Origin: Flabesymbios commensalis | Lineage: Eukaryota > Annelida > Polychaeta > Terebellida > Flabelligeridae | Direction of reading: 5' to 3' | Assembly: GCA_964017125.1 (NCBI GenBank) | Contig: OZ024915.1 | Location: forward strand, 72,546,032-72,610,031 | Length of the DNA: 64,000 nucleotides | Shown here: in pieces, positions 41,824 to 53,815 of the stretch | How the letters are laid out: each line of letters opens with the position of its first letter | Position numbering within the stretch: the first letter of the stretch is position 1 | Position numbers and translations under genes: made by a program | The notes under the pieces: generated by a model | What the model saw: only the letters and a program-made list of their open reading frames with translations | The model's database searches: none | Told to the model about the DNA's origin: nothing

Positions 41824-41866
41824 GTGATCAAGATCTGCTGAATGCAGGTCGAAACGTCGCAATCGT
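41824..41866 (+). other. Degenerate hammerhead-like motif
   Basis: GTGATCAAGATCTGCTGAAT then GCAGGTCGAAACGTCGCA: a 6-bp stem II (ATCTGC/GCAGGT) and a CGAAAC.GTC box are present. The first core box (CUGAUGA in active ribozymes) is altered, so activity is unlikely. Such motifs occur in several non-LTR retroelement and small-repeat families. Confidence 0.25.
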
Positions 41867-42059
41867 TTCACTCTATGTTCCAAAGTGAGTAAAATTTACC
41901 ACTTTCTATTTTCTCTTGTTTACAAATGTCGAATAAATGTGTCTGAGTCTAGAGATACGTACCTCATAGTGTCCATCGTTCAGTTTATGTAATGTTATTT
42001 CTATATCTATTTAATCAACGGATGATCTTGAAGCGTTATCACAAATCCATACACAGCTG

Positions 42060-42135
42060 ACAGTAGACGTTGCCCCAATGCTTGTCCCAACATTAAACCA
42101 GCATTGGGTCAATGTCTCGTGTCTCGTGGATGTTC
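42060..42135. repeat. PAL, shortened
   Basis: TAGACGTTGCCCCAATGCTT and ACATTAAACCAGCATTGGGT with CAATGTCTCGTG; the centre is deleted. Confidence 0.65.
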
Positions 42136-42594
42136 TTTATATTCTGTTTGTTCACGCACTCACCAGGTGAGGCTGCAGACCGCTGTCCTACTAAAACCGA
42201 CTATAATAATTAAATGTTTTTAATTATTCGTTTTCAAATAAATTTAACCTTTTCAAATGCCACTGAAGTTTATAAACTTGTTTATTGTGTATGCTCATTG
42301 TACTCTAGAAATTATTTCAAATTTTAGCTTTAACTGGATGACACTTAATATTATTATTATTCATTACATTATAACTGTAAATCTGAAATAAATTATTGAA
42401 TAAAAAATATGATATCATGTCATTATTGTTCTTGAATGTCAACAACCATTTATTATATGCTTATGCCAGGGACATAGCTTGGAATAAAATAATGCGGAAG
42501 CACAAAGATATTATAAAATTGTTACTTGTGTATGCCCATTTTAGTGTAGAAATGGATAAAAAAATCCAGGTTCAAATGGATGAAACGTACAATC
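42136..42594. other. AT-rich spacer
   Basis: An open frame at 42396-42623 has no family resemblance and is not called as a gene. Confidence 0.3.
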
Positions 42595-42722
42595 TGGCAA
42601 TTCAGCAAATAGACAATCGGTAATAGAAACAATGCAATAGACAATCGGCAATAGACAATCGCAATAGACAATTGGCAATAGAAAAAAAGCAGTAGACAAT
42701 AGGCAATAACCAATAGACACTA
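42595..42722. repeat. CAATAGACAATCGG minisatellite
   Basis: Seven to nine diverged 12-16 bp units of AATAGACAATCGGC. Confidence 0.75.
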
Positions 42723-44027
42723 GTTTATTTTCCTCTGGACCCAGCGGGAATTGAGTATACCATATTATATACATTGAAATAGGTAACAAATTGGATATAT
42801 TAAAAACAAAGGCAAACGCAAACATAAAAAGACAAGTGCTAAATTTCTGACATGTTATACGGATTAACGTCGGCAATATTTATATGATGTTCATGTGCAT
42901 GAAGTGCAGTCCTTCGATACAGCATTGCTACATATTTGTTTCTGGGGAGGTGAGAGGGGGATGTTAATACACCCTATAATCTGATGGACTGACACCATGA
43001 CACTCACACTCACGGCAGACATCCCTGACATATTGGTGCCATCCTGTGACAGATGAGTGTCTCCCAAAAAACGACGTTCATATTCTGGATCACGAATTAT
43101 CCTGTCACATTGTCATCCTCGATGAACTGTCATCCCAGCAAACACCGTCTCAGATGGAATCCTGGTTTGCCATCGGAGCAGCACGTAGAACAGTGAATAT
43201 GAAAGGTGTATTTTAAGTTTATCCATCGGTTTTTGACACAGACTTAAATTGCGTTTTGTCTCATTTTTAATAACCTGGGCATTTAATTAATTGCATTGTT
43301 AAATGGACCCATTGGGATGAGACATTTTCAATGCTGTAAATTTTGAAAATTTAATTTATATGAGGCTATATAGCCTACTGATCTTTACTGAAAATACGAA
43401 AAAGTCAAGAAACAATTTTAAAGCACTGAAAAAGATTGAAATAGTTGTCTTTCCAGGTCCTATATTGCCATGTAAACAAAACAAGTCAACAATATTCAGC
43501 ACTTTAGATCACATATTCCCACGCATCAGCCGGTAAGATCAAACCAGTCGCCGCTAATTGGTGTCTCATAGTCAGGACACGGGAGGACACACCTGCAGCA
43601 CTGATTGTCTATCCAACGCTGGGCCGATGCCATCAGCATGTCGCCCAATGCTGTGAAAACATTCAATCGTCCTTCAGTTATACAAATAGTTTGTTTGGGT
43701 TACTTCTGGTTTATAGAAATGTTGATTAAAAATATTTGTAAAAATATAAAAATTCTGAAAAAAATAAAAACATGATCCGTGGGATACACTACTTCAGTAC
43801 GAAACTAGAAACGAAAATTGATGTCATCCCAAGGGGCTGCTTTAAAGATAGTATTGTTGCAAAAATAATTTGATTGATATAAAATATGTTCTTATTTTAT
43901 TTGTGTTCTTGAATATCAACAATCATTTTCTTATATGCACATGAAGTATAATATAACTTTCTTTAATATACATATCGAACATTACGGAGAATGCTAAGCT
44001 GTCTTAACGTAATACCCTTACCCTTAG
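42723..44027. other. Spacer with PAL scraps
   Basis: CATCCCAGCAAACACCGTCT at about 43131 is a PAL outer end. CCAACGCTGGGCCGATGCCA at 43614 to about 43665 is a broken PAL. The rest is AT-rich with no gene. Confidence 0.4.
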
Positions 44028-44425
44028 TATATAGGGATCTATATACTAGACCCGTATATAGTGGCCTAAATACTAGACCTGTATATAAGGGCTTATATAC
44101 TTGACCCTATATATAAGACTATAGGCTAGACCCTTATGTAGGGGCATATGTGCTAGACCCGTGGATAGGGGCCTATATACTGCACTCGTATATAGGGGCC
44201 TATATACTGCACTCGTATATAGGGGCCTATATACTAGATCCGTATACAGGGCCTATATACTATACACGTATACAATGGCGTATATACTAGATTCGAAAAT
44301 AAGGGCATATATACTACACCTAATACACCTAAATACTAGACCCGTATATAGGGGCCTATGTACTAGACCGGTAGATAGGGGCCTATACACTAGACCCGTA
44401 TATAGTGGCCTATGTACTAGATCCG
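44028..44425. repeat. 24-25 bp minisatellite
   Basis: About 15 units of TATACTAGACCCGTATATAG plus GGGCC, diverged, ending at about 44425. 44426-45115 has nothing recognised. Confidence 0.9.
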
Positions 44426-45115
44426 TACACAATTGTCTATAAACAGTGTCAAGCATGTTTCAAACCGAATAAAATTCCACTGAAAATCGCAAAAAAAATG
44501 ATAAATGATCAGTTCATAAAACACCCGAATTTGCAATAGGCCTAGAAATTTAGAAAATCAGCAGCACTAAGGCTAATATCTAGAATATTTTCATATAATA
44601 CTCTTTGTCGAGTGTGATATTTCACGACTTAATCTATGCATAACTGGAGGACGCAAGACCAATTCACCGAGATGTGAAACCACTACGCTAGACTTGATAA
44701 TCTGTTCTCAATCTATGTCCACAATGGTAAATGTGTAACTCGATACCATCCCCTGAGATGACTTCATGACATGGATCGTTCAAACTGACGATCCATGTGT
44801 CGAATTTACTTGTAATAAATGAAGTATCGTGTCATTCCAGCACAGATCGTGTCATTCCAACACGTTTCATCAACTGAATTTTTTTTTTGAAAAATGATTA
44901 CAACTTAATTCTATGAGATTTAAATTATTTTAATTTTAGTTTGCAATAATTGAAATTAATATTTGCATGACGTCATCAATGATTGTAATAATGCCGCCTG
45001 GAAGTAGGCTACCTATCTCTATGACTGGTCACAAATATTTAACGTTTTGAATGTAACAACAAAATTCTATGCTAATTTTACAATGACTGCTAATTCTATA
45101 ACAGCCTGACAGTAA

Positions 45116-45630
45116 GTAACCCTTGTGCTGCTAAGGTGTTTGCTACTGGTCTGGCATTCATTTGAAGCTGGAATTGCTGACGCATTTTCCAACTTAAAAC
45201 ACGAAAAATAAAAATGTATGATAAATAGACATGTGAACATGTGTATAATTTAATTGACTGAGAGCATCTACAGCAATCTATTATGTCTGCTTCAGTGGCA
45301 TTTATTGAGCTTGAAACTGGTTTAACCCTTTGACCGCCGGTGCCGTATATAATCGGGATTTTATTTTTAATTAGCACATTAAGTACCACCTTTTAAACAT
45401 GCTAAAGGTAAAATGTGACATCAATTAGCAATATTTGAAAACTGTTGACCTCCATTTTGTCAAATCTGACTAATTTTCACTCACTTGAAGTTGTGGATCG
45501 CGTCAGCGAGACACAACTTCAAGTGGGTGAAAATTCAGATTGAATAATTTGGCGGTTAAAGGGTTAAAAAAAGCGCATATATATATGTATATATATCTAT
45601 ATACGGACCTAGTAGCACAAGGGTTAAAAA
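45116..45630. mobile_element. TTAA-E element containing a nested TTAA-D
   Basis: Inverted ends TAACCCTTGTGCTGCTAAGG and CCTAGTAGCACAAGGGTTAA. The interior has a CATTTGAAGCTGGAATTGCT / CCAACTTAAAACACG imperfect hairpin. TTAA-D occupies 45322-45564. Confidence 0.7.
45322..45564 (-). mobile_element. TTAA-D MITE nested in TTAA-E
   Basis: TTAACCCTTTGACCGCCGGT at the left, AATTTGGCGGTTAAAGGGTTAA at the right, so TTAA is duplicated. Palindrome CACTTGAAGTTGTGGATCGC near the right. Matches 14425-14670 inverted. Confidence 0.85.
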
Positions 45631-45707
45631 CACATCTTAAAACACGTAGCATAGATACCCTTCACTACAAAGGCTGGATGTGTCACGTAGAGATCCATGG
45701 ATCTGTT

Positions 45708-45946
45708 CGGGTCAAGCCTGAATTTACCAGTGCATGCAATATTCATCCACTGCAACCCGTGAATTGCTTTCGCAATTCTCGATTTGTAGTGGATGAAGAT
45801 GATTTTAAGTGGATGACAAGTGAACAAATGATATTGTCATTATTAAAACAGCTCCATGAAAATTTCGTGCTAATTTTTTAGGAAATTAAGCCATTCTTTA
45901 GAGATGCAAGATGATTTTTTGATGCATCGTGAGGACTCAAGGGGTT
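45708..45946 (+). mobile_element. TTAA-A MITE
   Basis: GGGTCAAGCCTGAATTTACC, palindrome CATCCACTGCAACCCGTGAA, right end TCGTGAGGACTCAAGGGGTT. A solo TTAA-E end (CTAGCAGCACAAGGGTTAA) follows at 45959-45977. Confidence 0.75.
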
Positions 45947-46000
45947 GAATACGCCCGCCTAGCAGCACAAGGGTTAAAAGCCAGTCTTCAAATACAGTAC

Positions 46001-46254
46001 AGTGGCAGATCCAGGAATTGACAGACGGGGGACGCAGGTTTTTGAAAGAATTTATACACACCGAAGTTGGCATTTATATGCTCCAGGGGGGGGGGGGGTT
46101 CAGGGCCTGCTCCCCCGGAAAATTTTGAAATCTAAGGTCCCAAATGACGCATTCTAAACCAAATTTCGGCTGAAATATGGTCGTTTTTCTGTTTTTTGAA
46201 CCCTGAACTAGGGGGGGGGGAGCCGACTGCGCCCCCCTCTGGATCCGCCACTGA
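46001..46254. mobile_element. MITE with CAGTGGCrGATCCAG ends
   Basis: CAGTGGCAGATCCAGGAATT at the left and CTCTGGATCCGCCACTG at the right; GGGGG-runs lie just inside both ends (46086-46098, 46210-46219). The ends look like those of hAT-type or related MITEs; no clear 8-bp duplication is visible. Confidence 0.75.
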
Positions 46255-46431
46255 GACCTAAGATTGCCTTCAGCACAAAGGCGGTGTACATCTGGATTTG
46301 TCAGGTTAAGATCCCTGGATCTCTGTGATCAATGTGGTATTTATCTGGAGACCTCTCAACATCACCTGGCAGTGACAGCAGACATGGCAGTGACAGGAGA
46401 CACAAAATACAGAAAACACCAGAAGGTCACA

Positions 46432-46500
46432 TAATGCTTGGCTAGTGCTGGCCCAAAGTCGTAGACAGTGGATCAACATTGTCTCAATACCCTTGAACCA
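46432..46500. repeat. PAL, diverged
   Basis: TGCTTGGCTAGTGCTGGCCC with CGTAGACAGTGGATCAACAT. Confidence 0.5.
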
Positions 46501-46539
46501 ATTAGCTCAGCGTTTTTTTTCACCAACATCATAGCATGC

Positions 46540-46618
46540 CAACACGAGACGTCGAGCGAATGTTGGCCCAAGGTTGGTTCAGCGTCGTAGACGGTGGCCC
46601 GATATTAATCTAGGATCC
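46540..46618. repeat. PAL, diverged
   Basis: AACACGAGACGTCGAGCGAA, GTTGGCCCAAGGTTGGTTC, centre CAGCGTCGTAGACGGTGG. Confidence 0.6.
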
Positions 46619-46659
46619 CTTCAATAGGCCCTATCTCTTTGTCGGTGGTGCCAGGCAAC

Positions 46660-46740
46660 CATGTGACATTGACCCGGTGCTGGGCCAGCATCTCGGATGG
46701 TGGGCTAACATTATTAACAAATTGAATCCGTGTGTCTTAG
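46660..46740. repeat. PAL, diverged
   Basis: ACATTGACCCGGTGCTGGGC, CAGCATCTCGGATGGTGGG, AACATTATTAACAAATTGAA. Confidence 0.55.
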
Positions 46741-46762
46741 GGAGATGAGCTACACCACATGC

Positions 46763-46872
46763 ATTAGGGCTTTAGGCCACATTTGTGCACATGAAGGCTC
46801 GACTTGACCAGGGGAACCTGGTGTGATTCATCAGTCACATGATACTGCCCTCCAGACCTGCCGGTCTGAGAC
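46763..46872 (-). mobile_element. SINE1 3' fragment
   Basis: GGGCTTTAGGCCACATTTGT, GCTCGACTTGACCAGG, ACTGCCCTCCAGACC. Confidence 0.7.
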
Positions 46873-47065
46873 CGTTATGTTTTTTTGGTCGTGTTTGTTT
46901 CTTTGTTTGCTTTTTGCTTGTTTGCCCCGAGGATTTATGAACGGATTTGCATTAAACTTTTACAAATAATCTATTGCAGTCTCTGTCTAGTTACACATTT
47001 ATTACATATTTATTAACAAAATAAGCGAAGTTTCTGCTCTAATTGCATCAGAAGTATTTTAGCTT

Positions 47066-47232
47066 ACACAGTTCGACCTTTGATGTTTCAGTCAGTAGAT
47101 TTACCGTACACAATACATCAGTCTGTTTGATAGTTTCCTGTGCCGCCTGGACCATTAGAGATGACGAGCAGGCTAACGAACAACTACACGAGGGCTGCTG
47201 CGGAGTGAGGAGTGAAAAATGGCAGGATGTTA
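47066..47232. repeat. HP2-associated flank repeat, second copy
   Basis: TGTTTGATAGTTTCCTGTGC, GCCTGGACCATTAGAGATGA, GTGAAAAATGGCAGGATG; compare 37530-37620 and the distal spacers of 37637-38130. Confidence 0.65.
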
Positions 47233-47382
47233 AGGCTTAGAACACTGATGTTGACTATGGTAGACATTCTGTGTTTTGTTAGCCCCTGTATAACCTTTGA
47301 TAATTTGTTGTTAAAACTAAAATAGTATTTCGATCTTCAAACACTGATATATGTGAGAACCTACATTTTACAAATAACATAA

Positions 47383-47470
47383 TTTTTCAGTCACTTGAAG
47401 CTGTGGATCGCGAAAGCGAAACACAACTTTAAGCGGTTGAAAAATTAAATTCTTTGCTCATTGCTCAGGG
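47383..47470 (-). mobile_element. TTAA-C/D palindromic end
   Basis: TTTTTCAGTCACTTGAAGCT, centre GATCGCGAAAGCGA, mirror, then GCTCAGGGTTAA. The tail is not identifiable. Confidence 0.55.
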
Positions 47471-47487
47471 TTAAGGCTATACACCAC

Positions 47488-47560
47488 ACGCAAAGACAAA
47501 CAGTAGTAACTGCTTACTTGAAAAGTAAACAGTTACAGCTGTTTGTCTTTGCTGGTAGTA
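47488..47560. repeat. HP2 hairpin
   Basis: GCAAAGACAAACAGTAGTAA, CTTACTTGAAAAGTAAACAG, GCTGTTTGTCTTTGC: nearly perfect 70-bp palindrome. Confidence 0.85.
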
Positions 47561-47711
47561 AACAGGACTGCTCCTAAGTTTTCACTGGAATTGACGATCA
47601 GCAAAATAAGCGACGTAAAAGTTTAATTTAAAAAATCCATTATTTGATAAACTAAGTGTCCACTACAACACATTTCAATAATTTCAGTTTTAATAAGGTA
47701 AAAATTGCTTG

Positions 47712-48105
47712 AAGATGTATATATACGGGCCTAGCATTGCGATGGTTAACGTATGTATACGGACCTAGCAGCACAAGGGTTAACGTAGGCTATATATACT
47801 GGCCTAGTAGCACAAGGGTTTACCTATGACTACGGACCTAGCAGCACAAGGGTTAACGTATATAGACAGACCTAGCAGCACAAGGGTTAACGTATATATA
47901 CGGACCTAGCAGCACAAGGGTTAACGTATATATACGGACCTAGCAGCACAAGGGTTAACGTATATATACGGCCCTAGCAGCACAAGGGTTAACGTATATA
48001 TATACTGGCCTAGTAGCGCAAGGGTTTACTTATGACTACGGACCTAGCAGTACACGAGGTTTAACGTTTATATAAATATATATGTATGGGCCTAGCAGTA
48101 CAAGG
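47712..48105. repeat. 34-bp satellite built from the TTAA-E terminus
   Basis: Ten to eleven units of CCTAGCAGCACAAGGGTTAA plus CGTATATATACGGA. The first 20 bases equal the TTAA-E right end, including TTAA. Central units (47880-47980) are nearly identical; outer units are diverged. 48106-48339 has nothing recognised. Confidence 0.9.
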
Positions 48106-48339
48106 CTTTAAATATAATAATTTATAGCATATTTTAAAAACCTTACAGTAATTAGAAAACAACTGCTGATCTTTATAGACGAAGACGCAGCTGTCACATT
48201 GTTCTGAGGTTACAGATCCCATAACGTTCTAGTTATCTGTTCTGCCGTTGTCCGTTCACAGTCGGATGGACAAATCAGTCTTCTACGCTCCTTGTCTCGT
48301 ATGCTGATGCTCAATTTCCTCTCCAGACCACTTGGTTAG

Positions 48340-48446
48340 CAGACAGGAGACGTTGAACCATTGATGTTTTAATGTTGGCTCATCGTCTGCGACGCTGGCC
48401 AAACACTAAAACAGCATTGGTTCAAAGTCTCGTGTTTTTTGGGTAG
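48340..48446. repeat. PAL palindrome
   Basis: GGAGACGTTGAACCATTGAT, TTTAATGTTGGCTCATCG, TCTGCGACGCTGGCCAAACA, GTCTCGTGTTTTTTGGGT. Confidence 0.8.
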
Positions 48447-48530
48447 CCGCTGATCCAGCGTGTATTCGTCCAGTGGGATTCATCTATCTGCCTTTGTCAT
48501 AATCAGAGTGGAGGGATTTACTAATATGAC

Positions 48531-48720
48531 AACAGACAGACAGACAGATATTTTATTGACAGCAAAGAAAAGTCATTACAGACTTATTTGTCATAGAAAT
48601 GAAAGAGATATATGTACATGTATATACAAGATTGGTCATTTGTTAAAATCATATGACAATATACATGGTATGACATACACAACTAAAATCATGTTAAGTG
48701 GCATTGCCAAAATAAAAACT
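48531..48720 (-). mobile_element. LINE-G 3' tail
   Basis: ACAGACAGACAGACAGATAT marks the reversed tail; TACAGACTTATTTGTCATAG and CATGGTATGACATACACAAC match the other copies. Confidence 0.8.
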
Positions 48721-49159
48721 GGGTATTGCGATAATATAAATGACAACTACTAAAAGTGAATTAAAAGGCATTGCCAAGATAACATAGATGTCTATCATTT
48801 TGTCACAACAGTGTTTCTTTATTATAACACAAGATGATTGTTTCATAACGTAAGAATTATAAATGATCTGTTTATTTTGATCCGAAACATATTGGATTCA
48901 TCTCCCCTTTTACAAAGTGGCAGATATTTATCTAATCTCCAGGGGCCGGTTGCAGGAAGCGGTCTCGGTCTCAGAAACCTGAGATATAGGTTGCATTTAA
49001 ACAATCTTCAAAAATGTATTTAGATGACCATGTAACGACTATGTTTTTCAGTGGAGAAACTTAGCCACGTTATACCCAAACAAATATAATTATACTCTTA
49101 TATAATCATATATAGTAATTATATAGGAGAAAATAGTTTTGCCTCACGCTTACAGGATT

Positions 49160-49408
49160 AAGTCTTACAGTGCGGGGAATGGCTTTAGTCGTCAGAATCT
49201 GACGTCTGTAGACGTCAGATTCTGACGACTAAAGTCAATCCCCGCACTGTAAGAGTAAAAAATATTTATAATGGCCGTAGACCCATAACATAGGTATTCA
49301 AATGAATCGGAAAGAACCAACTAAAACATTTAGGATGATTTCAAATTGAAAAAAACTCCTTTGAACTCCATGGTTTATGTAAAATTATTCAGCGTTTACA
49401 GGATTAAT
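49160..49408 (+). mobile_element. TTAA-B MITE
   Basis: Head GTGCGGGGAATGGCTTTAGT with a long near-perfect mirror, then CGTAGACCCATAACATAGGT and TTCAGCGTTTACAGGATTAA. 49409-49796 has nothing recognised. Confidence 0.85.
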
Positions 49409-49796
49409 AGTGATCCATTTACAAATCAAAATGTTTACTACTCGCAACCACTTCAGCACCAGGAATAAACACGAATAACACTTGTCACAATATGAAATGA
49501 ATCACAGTGCTATATCACTTTCCAGGCTGATGTATGTTTATCTATATTGCGGTTCAGATTATGCGCGAATGACAATGAATTATTTCCCTTGTCGTCTACA
49601 ACGGCAGCGTTTTATTGTGATTAAAACCTCCAAATTATAATAATAATAATATAAGCAGAAAAAATAGATTGATCACCATGATTACATTTAGGTAAACGAC
49701 AAAGGCTACCTTTGTGCCTGCCTTTGAAAGGCATGCTCATTTTTGGTAAGTCGTGCTTTGATAAAATATCCTCACCGTGAACAGGAATGCTGACAT

Positions 49797-50062
49797 TAAC
49801 TCTTTCATCGCACGGACCGACTTTAGACGTTGGAATCTGACGTCTAAAGACATCAGATTCTAACGTCTAAAGTCGATCCCATCACTGAAATAAAGACGGA
49901 CCCAGCACTGAAAAAATTAAAAAATATAATGGTCGTAGACCCATAACACATGTATTCAAATGAAGCTGAAAAAAAGCTAAGACATTTATAATGATTTCAA
50001 ATTGAAAAAATCCCTTTGGTTTCCTTGGTTAAAACAAAAATATTTCAGCGCTGTAAGGCTTA
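49797..50062 (+). mobile_element. TTAA-B MITE
   Basis: TTAACTCTTTCATCGCACGG, palindrome GACTTTAGACGTTGGAATCT with mirror, a partial repeat of the end motif (GGACCCAGCACTGAAAAAAT), GCGCTGTAAGGCTTAG end. Confidence 0.8.
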
Positions 50063-50466
50063 GATTGCGTGGTATATGACGGATTACTCAGTCAGCGGTC
50101 AGCACGGGCATTGTGATGGAAAACATGATATATCATCACCAGTCATGTCCCTAGCAGTCAAAGTGTCTATGTGACACTCACATAAGTGGCACAGACGACC
50201 TTCTGGCTGCTAGGGGTGCAGGTAAAAGGCTGGTTTTATAATAGTTGATACACGTGTGGGAAGTATTAGTAAACCGTTATTAAAATAACACTGCATATTA
50301 CCAAAGCGAAACAAATTGTGTACAATAAAATTAGGGTTGGATTTCTAACTTTATGCCTTCATCTCATAGAAAAAATAACATTAGTTAAACAATTTTTATT
50401 TACAGCCTAATTAAGCGGACAATTTAAATATAACATAAGCCTATTTTATGAATAAATGAATGGTGG
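50063..50466. other. AT-rich spacer
   Basis: CCAGTCATGTCCCTAGCAGT and GACCTTCTGGCTGCTAGGGG around 50145-50220 are a loose inverted pair. Otherwise nothing. Confidence 0.35.
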
Positions 50467-51200
<734 letters not shown>

Positions 51201-51511
51201 TCAACTAACTAATCAAAGAAATAACATTACCACCAACTTTAACATAAAATAAGAGAATGTGATATAAATCAGAGAATCTGAAGCTTTAAATGTCTTCGCC
51301 GAGATCGAGTTGTCAGCAAACGGCTGTGATATGTCACGACTTTATTTTTATGTAACCTGACAACACAACACGATCACTTTTTATCAAGCTCTGAAATAAA
51401 TATTGCACTAACACCTGATATTCTGATGTTCTCAATTTCCATCCACGTTGCTATTAATCCACATACATGTATTCTTAGTTTTATACAACATTGACAACCG
51501 CCAATAACCAG

Positions 51512-52640
51512 CTTCATGAGATCGTGTCATCATTAACAGGAGCCATTAACCAGCTGTATGCCACTTAACATGATTTTAGTTGTGTATGTCATACCATGTA
51601 TATTATCATATGATTTTAACAAAATAACAATCTTGTATATACATGTACATATATCTCTTTCATTTCTATGACAAATAAGTCTGTAATGACTTTTCTTTCC
51701 TGTCAATAAAATATCTGTCTGTCTGTCTGTATGAGATCGTGACATCATTAACATGTCCCATTAACCAGCTGTTTGAGATTGTGACATCATTAACATGAGC
51801 CATTAACCAGCTGTATGAGATTGTGACATCATTAACATGAGCCATTAACCAGCTGCACGATATTGTGACATCATTAACATGAGCCATTAACCAGCCGCAT
51901 GAGATTGTGACATCATTAACATGAGCCATTAACCAGCTGCATGAGATTGTGACATCATTAACATGAGCCATTTACCAGCTGTATGATATCGTGACATCAT
52001 TACCACGAGCAATTAACCAGCTGTAAGACTTCGTAACATCATTAACATGAGCAATTAACCAGCTGTATGATATCGTGACATAATTAACACGAGCCATTAA
52101 CCAGCTGTAAGACTTCGTGACATCATTAACATGAGCAATTCCCCAGCTGTATGATATTGTGACATCATTAGCACGAGCCATTAACCAGCTGTATGACTTC
52201 GTGACATCAATAACATGAGCAATTAACCAGCTGTATGATATCGTGACATCATTACCACGAGCAATTAACCAGCTGTGAGACTTCTTAACATCATTAACAT
52301 GAGCAATTAACAAGCTGTATGATATTGTGACATCATTAATACGAGCCATTAACCAGCTGTATGACTTCGTGACATCATTAACATGAGCCATTAACCAGCT
52401 GTATGAAATTGTGACAACATTGACATGATGCATTAACCAGCTGTATGAGATCGTGACATCATTAACATGAGCCATTAACCAACTGTATGAGATCGTGACA
52501 ACATTAACATGAGCCATTAACCAGCTGTATGAGATCGTGACATCATTAACATTAGCCATTAACCAACTGTATGAGATCGTGACATCATTAAAATGTCCCA
52601 TTAACCAGATGTAGATAATAGTGACATCATTAAAATAATT
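51512..52640. repeat. 42-bp satellite with 84-bp higher-order unit
   Basis: About 22 units of GACATCATTAACATGAGCCA, TTAACCAGCTGTATGAGATC, GT. From about 51980 to 52380 units alternate between a TATGATATCGT and a TATGACTTCGT (or AAGACTTCGT) variant, giving an 84-bp dimer. 42 is a multiple of three, so a 261-codon frame arises on the - strand by default. LINE-G interrupts the left end. Confidence 0.92.
51556..51730 (+). mobile_element. LINE-G 3' tail inside the 42-bp satellite
   Basis: Satellite sequence ACCAGCTGTATG stops, LINE-G (CCACTTAACATGATTTTAGT to the CTGTCTGTCTG tail) intervenes, and satellite resumes at CTGTATGAGATCGTG, repeating CTGTATG as a short target duplication. Confidence 0.85.
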
Positions 52641-53065
52641 TAAACGATCAAACCTTTTTATGAGACACGGGTTCTTAAATATGATAAATAAATAATAATT
52701 GGCATTTTTACGTAACTTGTCAAGAAATACTTGAATAAATATATAATTTAATTCCAAATTAAAAACATAAAGTATGTATCTTTCTTATGTATGTATATTA
52801 TTCTTTCCTGTATGTATATTCTTCTTTCATATTGATATCCGCGTGTCTAAGCCCATAGTTTGCACGTTATAACTATTGTCGAGTACTGGTAGCATGTTTA
52901 TCATCTACACGTATGACTGGTTTTAATCTGATGAATTATCTGTAGCCATCGTTCATTCATTTGAAGCGAGAACGTAAATTCTGACGTTCCAAAACAACAT
53001 TTGATAGACTGAGCATCCACCTCGACACAAGGCATCAATTTCAGAGACATTTTAGCCATAATACA
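52641..53065. other. AT-rich spacer
   Basis: No feature recognised. Confidence 0.3.
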
Positions 53066-53302
53066 AAGCTGAAATATTTCTGTTAAAACCATGGAGACGA
53101 AAAGATATTTTCAATTTGAAATCAGCATGAATGTCTTGGTTAGCTTTTTCTGCTTCATTTGAATACCTATGTTATGGGTCTATACAGCTATTTTACATTT
53201 TTTAATTCTTTTAGTGCGGGGACCGTCTTTAGACGTCAGAATCTGACGTCTACAGACGTCAGATTCAGACGTATAAAGACGGTCCCGCACTGGAAGGGTT
53301 AC
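53066..53302 (-). mobile_element. TTAA-B MITE
   Basis: Tail on the left (CTGAAATATTTCTGTTAAAA, ACCTATGTTATGGGTCTATA) and palindromic head on the right (GGGGACCGTCTTTAGACGTC and mirror), ending GCACTGGAAGGGTTA. TTAA-E-like scraps (CCTAGCACTTCAAGGGTTAC) follow to about 53440. Confidence 0.85.
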
Positions 53303-53440
53303 TTAGCTTGAATTTTGTTTGAAAAGGTATACACAGCCCTAACACGAAAAGGGTTGTCCAGCGGTTGCTACAATCAAGCGCATGACCTAGCACTTCAAGG
53401 GTTACCGTATATATACACTGGCCTAGTAGTTCAAGGGTCC

Positions 53441-53815
53441 ATAGGTTGCTACAATTAAGCGATGATGACATATGTCATGCATATAGGCTATTACTTGTTT
53501 CGCAGCATTGTTAACATGGTGATGTAGAAAAACAACTACAACAAGTTGTCAAATCGTGCTTTATTTGCAAAAAAAATATTATAAAAATATTGATACAACT
53601 TTCAAAGCACTATTCCATTTGATAGGTTTATTCTGCAACAGCGTGGAATTCACCCCGTTAAACATTATTATGCATGCGCAACGGATGCTGTAGAGAGAAA
53701 TAAATACTAATTTATTTTGATTTACTGTTATAATCAATCATCACAGTTAGAATACTAAGTGACCAATTGTCGACCTTAATCAATCATTGGTCCATCACCA
53801 GTTGTGGTAAATTAT
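53441..53815. other. AT-rich spacer
   Basis: No feature recognised. Confidence 0.3.

Noticed and set aside
42396-42623. 75-codon + strand ORF
   Set aside because: No ATG in good context, no domain, and its end runs into the CAATAGACAATCGG minisatellite.
45540-45881. 113-codon ORF
   Set aside because: It spans the TTAA-E end and the TTAA-A palindrome; pieces of the same translated repeat appear at other TTAA-A copies.
47712-48105. CRISPR-like array of regularly spaced repeats
   Set aside because: The genome is eukaryotic; units are contiguous 34-bp satellites without unique spacers.
51972-52757. 261-codon - strand frame with 14-residue repeats
   Set aside because: The 42-bp satellite unit is a multiple of three and stop-free; the unit varies without codon-position bias and noncoding variants are interspersed.
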